DNA of 64,000 nt from Symmachiella macrocystis (GTDB lineage Bacteria; Planctomycetota; Planctomycetia; Planctomycetales; Planctomycetaceae), in assembly GCF_007860075.1 (NCBI RefSeq), contig NZ_SJPP01000001.1, forward strand, positions 682,001 to 746,000, in the 5' to 3' direction. The notes under the pieces are model-generated. The model made no database searches. It worked only from the letters and a program-made list of their open reading frames with translations, and had not been told where the DNA came from. The translations under genes were made by a program, and so were the position numbers. This document shows, one piece after another, positions 55,119 through 62,002 of the stretch. Position 1 is the first letter of the stretch, and each line of letters starts with the position of its first letter.

Positions 55119-55134
55119 GCCCTACGAAGCGTAG
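55106..55134 (+). other. Programmed -1 frameshift signal of the IS
   Basis: Slippery heptamer GGGAAAC at 55106-55112, in the correct phase (zero frame ends TCG, GGA, AAC). A 5-bp hairpin CTACG AAG CGTAG (55122-55134) starts 9 nt later, the usual spacing for a stimulatory structure. Slipping back by one base gives GGG AAA CTT, which is exactly the OrfB frame. Confidence 0.82.
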
Positions 55135-55141
55135 CAAGGCA

Positions 55142-56014
55142 GTGAACTTCGTACGGGATTCTTTAGGACAGGATCGGGTTTCAGAACGGCGAGCTTGCCG
55201 TGTGCTGGGCCAAGCCCGATCCACTCAGAGAAGGACGCGAGTTGCTGGGAGTGATGAACCACGACTGATCCGTGAGATGGTGGAATTGGCGACGCAGTAT
55301 GGTCGTTACGGCTATCGCCGTGTGACCGAACTTCTTCATCGAAAAGGCTGGAAGGTGAATCACAAACGCATCGAACGGTTGTGGAGACAGGAAGGATTGA
55401 AAGTGCCTCAAAAACAGCCGAAAAGGCGTCGTCTGTGGTTGGGTGACGGGTCGTGTGTTCGCCTGCGACCTCAGTACGAGAACCATGTTTGGAGTTACGA
55501 TTTCGTGCATTGCCGGACTCACGATGGTCGTGCTTTTCGGATGTTAAATCTGATTGATGAACACACGCGAGAGTGTCTGGCCATTGATGTCGCGAGGAGG
55601 CTCAACAGTGAACATGTGTTGGAACGCCTCAGCGACCTGTTTGTGCGTCGAGGAGTTCCCGATCACATCCGGAGTGATAACGGTCCAGAGTTCACTGCCA
55701 AGCGAGTCCGCAAGTGGCTTAAGAAGGTGGAGGTGAAGACGTTGTTCATTGAGCCAGGCAGTCCTTGGGAAAACGGTTACATCGAATCGTTCAACGGGAA
55801 ACTACGGGACGAATTGCTTGATGGAGAAATCTTCGATACGTTATTGGAGGCAAAGGTACTGATCGAACGTTGGCGAAGAGAATACAACACGATCAGGCCT
55901 CACAGTTCTCTTGGCTATCGAGCCCCGGTGCCGGAGACGAAACTGTTCTGTTCGCCGGCTTCCGCTACGCTCCAGCAGGCGAACAGAACAACCCGTGATA
56001 CAATTGAACACTAA
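55142..56014 (+). CDS. IS3-family transposase OrfB (DDE catalytic domain)
   Basis: 290 residues counted from GTG 55142; the real product is likely the OrfAB fusion made by the -1 shift at 55106-55112, because the frame is open back to that point. HTH_21-like N-terminus (RLIREMVELATQYGRYGYRRV), then the rve integrase core with catalytic Asp in HVWSYDFVHCRT, Asp in IRSDNGPEFTAKRV and Glu in WENGYIESFNGKLRDELL. The phrase YNTIRPHSSLGYRAP closes the domain as in other IS3 members. Intact. Confidence 0.94.
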   Translation: MNFVRDSLGQDRVSERRACRVLGQARSTQRRTRVAGSDEPRLIREMVELATQYGRYGYRRVTELLHRKGWKVNHKRIERLWRQEGLKVPQKQPKRRRLWLGDGSCVRLRPQYENHVWSYDFVHCRTHDGRAFRMLNLIDEHTRECLAIDVARRLNSEHVLERLSDLFVRRGVPDHIRSDNGPEFTAKRVRKWLKKVEVKTLFIEPGSPWENGYIESFNGKLRDELLDGEIFDTLLEAKVLIERWRREYNTIRPHSSLGYRAPVPETKLFCSPASATLQQANRTTRDTIEH

Positions 56015-57059
56015 GTCATGTGACTGGTGTCATCCATGGGGGCAGGTCACAGGATGCGCGACTTTCGACGATTCGTCCGTCGAGTATTCCACGGCGCCCC
56101 CCATCTCGGAAGTCATTCCGCACGAGTTGTCCAAGGCGACATCGCCGGTCTACGTCATCGAGCCTCCCGATGTGTTGACCATCTCGGCAATCAGCCTCGT
56201 TCCCAAACATCCCTACCGCGTCCGCCCACTCGATACGCTGATCGTGCAAGCCACGGGAATGCCGACCGAAGCGCCCATTGGGGGAGAACATGTCATCGGT
56301 CTCGATGGCAACTTGGTCCTGGGCTACGAATATGATTATCTCGACGGTCAGCATCAACCCATTCGCGCGACCGGTAAAACGATTGAGATGATCCGCAACG
56401 AATTGGAAGAACGGTTGCAACTGGTGGCGCGTGAGCCGCGGGTATGGATCACGCTTTCCAGTATCGCCTCACAACAGGACATCTCCGGCGAACATTTGGT
56501 CGCCCCTGACGGACGCGTCACACTCGGCAGTTATGGTCGCGTGAGCCTGATCGGGATGACGATCGAAGAAGCCAAAACAACAATCGAAACACACCTTTCT
56601 CAATACTTCGAAAATCCGCAAGTCGGCGTCGACGTGTTCGGTTTCAACAGCAAGGTGTATTACGTCATTACACAAGGCGCGGGCCTGGGCGATCAAGTGT
56701 TTCGGCTGCCCATCAAAGGGAGCGAAACGGCTTTGGATGCGATCGGAGAGATCCAAGGCTTTTCTTCGAATTCATCGATCCGGATGTGGGTGGCCCGTCC
56801 CGGTTTCAATAACCAGGGGGGCGACCAAATCATGCCCATCGATTGGCTGGGAATTTCCCAACGCGGCGACGTGACGACCAACTACCAACTCATGCCGGGC
56901 GACCGCCTGTATGTGGCGGAAGACAAATTGGTGGCCTTCGATACCGCCCTGGCGAAAATCATCTCGCCGATCGAACGCATGCTGGGTGTGACATTGTTGG
57001 GAACCCAGACGGCCAATCGAATTACGACCTACGGCACTGTGAACAACCAAGGTTTCTAG
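55995..57059 (+). CDS. Polysaccharide export lipoprotein (Wza/BexD type), 5' end lost at the IS
   Basis: Native sequence begins at 56050, right after the IS. There the protein reads TGCATFDDSSVEYSTAPP, where GC looks like the end of a lipobox, so only the mature lipoprotein remains. It continues with the Poly_export region (YVIEPPDVLTISAISLVP, RVRPLDTLIVQ) and SLBB-like parts (HLVAPDGRVTLGSYGRVSLI, YQLMPGDRLYVAEDKL). In Gram-negative bacteria such proteins form the outer-membrane exit for capsule or EPS. The only in-frame starts before it lie inside the IS (for example GTG 55995), and they give no signal peptide. The protein would stay in the cytoplasm, so the gene is probably non-functional unless another copy exists. 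Confidence 0.8.
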   Translation: MIQLNTKSCDWCHPWGQVTGCATFDDSSVEYSTAPPISEVIPHELSKATSPVYVIEPPDVLTISAISLVPKHPYRVRPLDTLIVQATGMPTEAPIGGEHVIGLDGNLVLGYEYDYLDGQHQPIRATGKTIEMIRNELEERLQLVAREPRVWITLSSIASQQDISGEHLVAPDGRVTLGSYGRVSLIGMTIEEAKTTIETHLSQYFENPQVGVDVFGFNSKVYYVITQGAGLGDQVFRLPIKGSETALDAIGEIQGFSSNSSIRMWVARPGFNNQGGDQIMPIDWLGISQRGDVTTNYQLMPGDRLYVAEDKLVAFDTALAKIISPIERMLGVTLLGTQTANRITTYGTVNNQGF

Positions 57060-57142
57060 CGGTAACGTTGCACGTGCTATACGTCCGCTAGCGTCGCCCT
57101 GACTTCAAACTTATCCTGCCTACTGATTCCCGGAAAACAACC

Positions 57143-57541
57143 ATGTCACGCACCTTTAGCTTGCAGCGGACCGACTGGTTGATCGTCTGCGTCGTTCTCA
57201 GTTTTTCGACCGGATGCCATTGGCTGAACCGAGAAGAGTGTTGTCCCACCGATCTCAAAGATACGTACGGACCGTGCAGCAGCGAAGCGGTGCGGCGCAC
57301 GCCCTGCGGCCCGGACTGGCACAATTTTGGAGTCAAACCGACAGTCTGGCGCTGCGGCCCTTCCGACCATCCGCAAAGCCCGGCTCCTTGCCCCAACGGC
57401 TGCAATTGGGAACAGTTAAAGAACGAGACTCCCTCTCCTTCGCCTCTAGAGATTGCTCCGGCTCCTAGCGATAGCATGGAGCCCACTCCAGAAACGCATC
57501 CGCTCGCGCCTCCGTCCTTATTCCCGGATGGAACCAACTAA
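57143..57541 (+). CDS. Small Cys/Pro-rich lipoprotein
   Basis: 132 residues from ATG 57143. Signal sequence LIVCVVLSFSTGCHWL with a clear lipobox. The mature part has Cys in many small loops (EECCPTD, TPCGPDW, WRCGPS, APCPNGCNW) and a Pro/Ser-rich tail. No family recognised. It follows the export gene by 83 bp on the same strand and may belong to the same surface-polysaccharide unit. Weak ribosome-binding site. Confidence 0.7.
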   Translation: MSRTFSLQRTDWLIVCVVLSFSTGCHWLNREECCPTDLKDTYGPCSSEAVRRTPCGPDWHNFGVKPTVWRCGPSDHPQSPAPCPNGCNWEQLKNETPSPSPLEIAPAPSDSMEPTPETHPLAPPSLFPDGTN

Positions 57542-57580
57542 GCGTCTCAACAAGCGGCTGCAATGTGCGTTGATTTGGCA

Positions 57581-58885
57581 TCAACTACCGCGAATCAACT
57601 GTCGGATCGGCGAACCATTGCGCACCAAAGTCACCGGTCGACCGTCGGGGGAATGCAAAACCTGCTCAGGGTCCATCCCCAGGCTGGTATAAAATGTCGC
57701 GGCGACATCGTCGGGAGAGATGGAGACCTCGGCAGGTAACGAACCGGTGGTATCGCTGCCACCTACCACCTGGCCACCGACGAAACCTCCGCCGGCCAAC
57801 AACATGAACATGCACTTTGCATAGTGCTCGCGACCTGGTTGACCATACGCATTGATTTTAGGGGTGCGCCCAAATTCACCTGTGGCCAGTACCGAGGTCG
57901 AATCGAATAGACCTCGCTGCGTCAAGCCTTGCAACAGTGCGACCAACCCCGTATCTAGTCGCGGAAGATTCTTGTTTTTAAGGGTTGGAAAATTGTTCCG
58001 GTGCGTATCCCAGCCCCCGAACGAAATCGTCACGCAGCGCACGCCCGCCTCGACCAGACGAATGGCCAGCAGGCAACTTTGACTGAAAGCATCCTGAGCA
58101 AACTGTTTGGCAAAGGCCGGTTTTTCTTGGGAGAGATCGAATGCGGCGCGTGTCCGCCGCGAAGTTAGGATCGAATACGCCTTCTGGCTGTGACGGTCCA
58201 TGCCGTCCAACAGCACAGTGGAATTCCCGGACTGCTCGAGTTTCTGATCCAGCGTGCGTCGTAACCGTTCGCGACGCTCGAGCATTGGGGAGGTTGTTCC
58301 CGTGGGGAGGGCCAGCGCCGGGATATCCAGGGGACGTCCCGCCTTGGGAAACTCTCCTGTTTCAAACGAGGCATGCTCGATTCCCAAAAAGCCCGGTCCT
58401 TGAGGCGAGCGGGGAATGGCAACAGTTCCAGGCAATTCTATCGCAGCGGGATTTCGATAATTCATCACCGCGGAATATGAAGGATACTGAATTGAAGCCA
58501 GTGGCGGAGTTCCCGTCAGGATGTATTTTTTTCCCAACCCATGGTCGGACAACGAGTGGGACACTCCGCGCACCAAGGCATAACGATCGGTGGCCTGCGC
58601 CAATTGCGGAAGATGTTCGCAAAACTGGACGCCGGGCAGCGATGTGGAGATCGTGCTAAACTCCCCGCGCATTTCGCGGGGCGCCGTGGGCTTGGGATCA
58701 AAGGTATCGATGTGCGACGGCCCGCCATCCAATAAGATCACGATGGCCGACTTTTCGGATGAGCCTGAAACGGCCTCCTCGGCGCGCAACAGATGCGAAA
58801 GATTGATGCCGCCGATCGCAAGAGTCCCCGCGCAGAGCACGTCTCGACGCGAGGGTCGCAAGGTGTGGGGAGTAGATCGAGGCAT
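57581..58885 (-). CDS. DUF1501 protein with twin-arginine signal
   Basis: 434 residues from ATG 58885. Signal RPSRRDVLCAGTLAIGGINL, then the DUF1501 fold related to the alkaline phosphatase/sulfatase superfamily: IVILLDGGPSHIDTFDPKP, HLPQLAQATDRYALVRGVSH, VRCVTISFGGWDTHRNNF and LATGEFGRTPKINAYGQPGR. The metal-binding Asp and His places appear kept. In planctomycetes this protein is nearly always encoded with a DUF1549/1553 partner, as here (15 bp downstream of it). Exact function not known. Confidence 0.93.
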   Translation of the reverse strand: MPRSTPHTLRPSRRDVLCAGTLAIGGINLSHLLRAEEAVSGSSEKSAIVILLDGGPSHIDTFDPKPTAPREMRGEFSTISTSLPGVQFCEHLPQLAQATDRYALVRGVSHSLSDHGLGKKYILTGTPPLASIQYPSYSAVMNYRNPAAIELPGTVAIPRSPQGPGFLGIEHASFETGEFPKAGRPLDIPALALPTGTTSPMLERRERLRRTLDQKLEQSGNSTVLLDGMDRHSQKAYSILTSRRTRAAFDLSQEKPAFAKQFAQDAFSQSCLLAIRLVEAGVRCVTISFGGWDTHRNNFPTLKNKNLPRLDTGLVALLQGLTQRGLFDSTSVLATGEFGRTPKINAYGQPGREHYAKCMFMLLAGGGFVGGQVVGGSDTTGSLPAEVSISPDDVAATFYTSLGMDPEQVLHSPDGRPVTLVRNGSPIRQLIRGS

Positions 58886-58900
58886 TATTATTTCAATCGC

Positions 58901-61345
58901 TTAATGGTTGAGCAAAAATTCTCGTGAGTTGATCAGTGCCCAAAGGACATCGCGCACGCCGTCGGGAAGACTCTTTGATTCTTGACAATAGGACAGGCAG
59001 CTGGAGCGTTCTTCACTCGAGGGTAGTCGCGAGACCGTCCGTAAAAAGGCAGCGTCGATTAAGTTCGGCAAAAGTCCACCGGGGGTTCTCAACTGCTGAG
59101 CCGCCGCTTCGGTTCCGGTGCTCCGCAAGCGGCCAATCCAACCTTTAGGACGATCCAAAAGTTTGCGAAACGTTGGTCCGTTGTATAATTCTAACGTGCG
59201 CGGCAGCGTGGGGTCATTCGAGCGAACGCGTGCGCATACTTCGTCGCCCGGCGGTTGCCCCATCCGCGCCAACAATTTTCGCGCGCGATGGGTATTTCGC
59301 AAGACCGATAGCGGACCGACCATTGTATCTGTCGAGGTTATTTGTGTCTCATCATCCGCAGTCGCCTGAAAAACCGCATCATAGAGCACCTCCGCCGACA
59401 TCGGGCGAAACTGAGATTGCGCGAACTGCCGACGATGTTCAGGCACCGCGTCTTTAAGCGTGGAACTGCGCTGATACGCCCGACTCGTCACAATTTCACG
59501 ATGCAACGTGCGAAGGCGATAATCCGATTCGATAAATTGCAGAACCAGCCGATCCAAGAGTTCACGATTGCTGGGAGGATTCCCAATACTCAGATCATCC
59601 GGCGTGCTGACGATCCCGGTTCCTAAAAAGTGTTCCCACACCCGATTGACAAGCGCGATGGCTAGATACGGATGGTCGCGATCATTCATCCAGTCGGTTA
59701 ACACCTTGAGCCGGTCGACCTGCGGCGCCGTCGCACTCTTGTCATCGTCTTTTATATAGACTCCGGGAAAGGAGACGCGTTTGCCGGCATCAAATGCCTG
59801 TCGAATGACGTGGTCGTTGATCGATCCTTTTTTAGGCCGGAACGTATCACGAATTCGCTTCGACGCGGGAATGTCTTTGCTGGGCATGCCAAACTTAAAC
59901 GGCTCAAAGAACGCCTCCAAACCCTCGAAGTCTTCTTTCGTCCAGCGATCAAAGGGATGCTTGTGGCATTCGGCGCACTGAAGCTTGACTGCCAAAAATG
60001 TGTGGCTGAACGTCAACGCTTTATTCGAGGCATCGCGAATATGCTTTCTGCCCCAAAAAAAGGGAAGTTGATCCTGCTTGACCAACAGGTCCTCCCCCCC
60101 AGGGCGGAAGTACGCGTTAGTTTGATCGATGTATTCATCAAACGGCTGGTCCGATCGCCGGTTGATGTTGCGTACCAGATCGTTGACCAACTGATCGTAA
60201 CTCGTCCCCTGCTCCACGCGCCGGCGAACCCATTGATAACTGAGCAAGGCTTCTTCGCGGCGAAACGCGCCGTCGGGCATGACCTGTTCATTCAGCCCAA
60301 ATAGTTCACACAACCACGCAGTCCAATGATCGGTATAAGCGTCGCTGGTCAACAGTGCGTCAATCTTGCGTTCTCGTTTGTCGGCCGCTTTATCGTCAAT
60401 AAATTCGAGCACCTCATCCGACCGCGGCAGGCGACCGGTCAAATCCAAGCTGACACGGCGGAGGAATTCCGCTTCACTGCAAAGTTCGGCTGGTTGTAGC
60501 CCCAATTGCGCAAGTTGCCGATCGACGGCCGTATCGATACTGCCTGCACCAGTTGGCGCAGGGCCGGCATTCGATGCGGTGTCTGCGAAGGGCACAATGA
60601 CTTCGACAGGTTGAATCACGCGATCGTAGTAGATCAGCACATGCGTCATCCCCGGCTTGTGCAACGTGATCTCGCCGGCAGGCCCGACTGTAGCAATCGA
60701 CTCGTCTTTGGAAACGAAACGGCAGAATGGCGTGACGTCGTCGCTTGTCTTGTTATTCCACTCTGCCTGGACGCGTAATTGAATCGGTTTGTCGGTCGGG
60801 AGACCGCGGATAACCGCGGGTTGCACGTCGAGCGATTTGACTTCGATCCAATCGGTTCCCAGCGGAATGCCTGGGGCTCGGTTTTTCACCCAATTCAACA
60901 GCACTTGATATTCAAAACTCTCCGGCTCGAACAGCACGCCCCCTTCGTGATCTTCGAAGCCGCAGGGCTTTTGTAGAATCAGGCTCGATTCAGGATCCCG
61001 CCAATTGACCCGTGGGTTTGGATCGCCTGAGAGTAACGCTTCGTGATCCCCCTTCAAGTCATAGCCGAATAGGGAGAGGTGAAACCCAGCCTGCCCGTCG
61101 GCTGCTCCATGACAGGCCGCTTTGTTGCAGCCAAGTCGCGTGAGCAACGGCACAATATGGTTTCGAAACGCTGGTCGCGGCGGCGGATCGGCCTGGGCCT
61201 TGATCGCAACAGCCGTGAGAATCACAGCGGCCATCAGGACGTTGATGCCGATTTTGGGACACAGATTGAGAACAGCCATCGCTATTTCGCATCTAAATCT
61301 AAAAAAAGCCGCGCACCGATTCGTTTTCGGTTGCGGCGATTTCAT
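58901..61345 (-). CDS. DUF1549/DUF1553 exported protein (planctomycete PSCyt2/PSD1 type)
   Basis: 814 residues from ATG 61345, which overlaps the EpsI stop by 4 bp (ATGA); ATG 61279 gives a shorter, cleaner signal peptide (GINVLMAAVILTAVAIKAQA). N-terminal cytochrome-like segment NHIVPLLTRLGCNKAACHG, with Cys-x-x-x-Cys-His in place of CxxCH. An Ig-like Big_2 stretch follows (IQLRVQAEW, GEITLHKPGMTHVLIYY). DUF1549 covers about 270-470 (LTGRLPRSDEVLEFIDD, VKLQCAECHKHPFDRW with a second CxxCH). DUF1553 covers about 550-800 (LAIALVNRVWEHFLGTG, QSQFRPMSAEVLYDAVFQA). Thought to act with DUF1501 in the periplasm; reaction unknown. Confidence 0.93.
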   Translation of the reverse strand: MKSPQPKTNRCAAFFRFRCEIAMAVLNLCPKIGINVLMAAVILTAVAIKAQADPPPRPAFRNHIVPLLTRLGCNKAACHGAADGQAGFHLSLFGYDLKGDHEALLSGDPNPRVNWRDPESSLILQKPCGFEDHEGGVLFEPESFEYQVLLNWVKNRAPGIPLGTDWIEVKSLDVQPAVIRGLPTDKPIQLRVQAEWNNKTSDDVTPFCRFVSKDESIATVGPAGEITLHKPGMTHVLIYYDRVIQPVEVIVPFADTASNAGPAPTGAGSIDTAVDRQLAQLGLQPAELCSEAEFLRRVSLDLTGRLPRSDEVLEFIDDKAADKRERKIDALLTSDAYTDHWTAWLCELFGLNEQVMPDGAFRREEALLSYQWVRRRVEQGTSYDQLVNDLVRNINRRSDQPFDEYIDQTNAYFRPGGEDLLVKQDQLPFFWGRKHIRDASNKALTFSHTFLAVKLQCAECHKHPFDRWTKEDFEGLEAFFEPFKFGMPSKDIPASKRIRDTFRPKKGSINDHVIRQAFDAGKRVSFPGVYIKDDDKSATAPQVDRLKVLTDWMNDRDHPYLAIALVNRVWEHFLGTGIVSTPDDLSIGNPPSNRELLDRLVLQFIESDYRLRTLHREIVTSRAYQRSSTLKDAVPEHRRQFAQSQFRPMSAEVLYDAVFQATADDETQITSTDTMVGPLSVLRNTHRARKLLARMGQPPGDEVCARVRSNDPTLPRTLELYNGPTFRKLLDRPKGWIGRLRSTGTEAAAQQLRTPGGLLPNLIDAAFLRTVSRLPSSEERSSCLSYCQESKSLPDGVRDVLWALINSREFLLNH

Positions 61346-61989
61346 TTCGCACTTCGCAGCGTTTGGAAAGCTTGGACACAGTCCGTCAGAAACATCTGCG
61401 CGGTCTGAATCCGCTCCTCGTTATTGTCACCCCCGGCAACGAGCACCTGCATTTTGTACAAGAATGATTCGCTGCCATAAGTGAATCGCGGAAAACGTGG
61501 CACATCCCATTGCGAATCAGCAGTGTGGCCATACGCAACAACGAACTCGTCGGATTGATCCATTGAATCGTCTCCGACATAGGCCAGGGATCGAAAGCTG
61601 TGTCCTGCGTCGGCGTCTTCGATAAGGATTTCATCAGTCGAAAGTGTTCGGCTGCCACGATTTGAATAGCAAATGTCCGGTGGATGGCGAACCAAACGGC
61701 CCGGTGAACCGACCATGATCAACAACGCGACCTGTTGATTTGTCTTTCGGTTGCGATAGATCCTGCTGAGATAATTCTCAAGCCCTAATTCCGTTTGCAC
61801 GCCTTCAGGGAGCGAATCGCCCTCGGCTTGCGATTCCCAATCCCCAAATGCCACTGGAAAGTTTGCAAGTCGTTGTGATTCGGTATCAAGAATTTTCGCA
61901 GGAGCTTGCTGATAAAGGCGTCCCGGCTGCAGCTGAGCGGAGGCCACGGTAACCAGTGAGGCTATCGCTAATGCAATTGCGGTTTTCAT
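61342..61989 (-). CDS. Exosortase-associated EpsI-family protein (DUF3485)
   Basis: 215 residues from ATG 61989. Short signal peptide IALAIASLVTVASA. The DUF3485 core has FPVAFGDWESQAEGDSLP, SRIYRNRKTNQQVALLIMVG and the family hallmark RHPPDICYSNRGSRTL, with the His-x-Pro-x-x-Cys-Tyr pattern. EpsI proteins accompany exosortases (XrtA-H), which process PEP-CTERM-like surface proteins in EPS producers, either as a fused C-terminal domain or a separate gene. No exosortase is in the window; it should lie beyond the right edge. Overlaps the DUF1549 gene by 4 bp and follows the TPR gene by 13 bp. Confidence 0.9.
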   Translation of the reverse strand: MKTAIALAIASLVTVASAQLQPGRLYQQAPAKILDTESQRLANFPVAFGDWESQAEGDSLPEGVQTELGLENYLSRIYRNRKTNQQVALLIMVGSPGRLVRHPPDICYSNRGSRTLSTDEILIEDADAGHSFRSLAYVGDDSMDQSDEFVVAYGHTADSQWDVPRFPRFTYGSESFLYKMQVLVAGGDNNEERIQTAQMFLTDCVQAFQTLRSAK

Positions 61990-62002
61990 AATGATGTTCC
62001 CC

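Larger units (their letters stand above)
54765..56049 (+). mobile_element. IS3-family insertion sequence (IS407-like group)
   Basis: 1285 bp. Terminal inverted repeats begin TGACCTGCCCCC at 54765-54776 and, reversed, at 56038-56049; weaker pairing continues inward (both arms hold ACCAG). It carries orfA and orfB in overlapping frames with a -1 frameshift signal. The DDE residues are all readable, so the element may be active. No target duplication is seen (left flank ...ACGAA, right flank CAGGA...), which suggests later recombination or a deletion at one end. Confidence 0.93.

Noticed and set aside
61140-61165. Fourth copy of the 95-bp stem element suggested by GGTTTCGAAACGCTGG
   Set aside because: It lies inside the DUF1549 coding sequence, and no matching second arm follows at the right distance.
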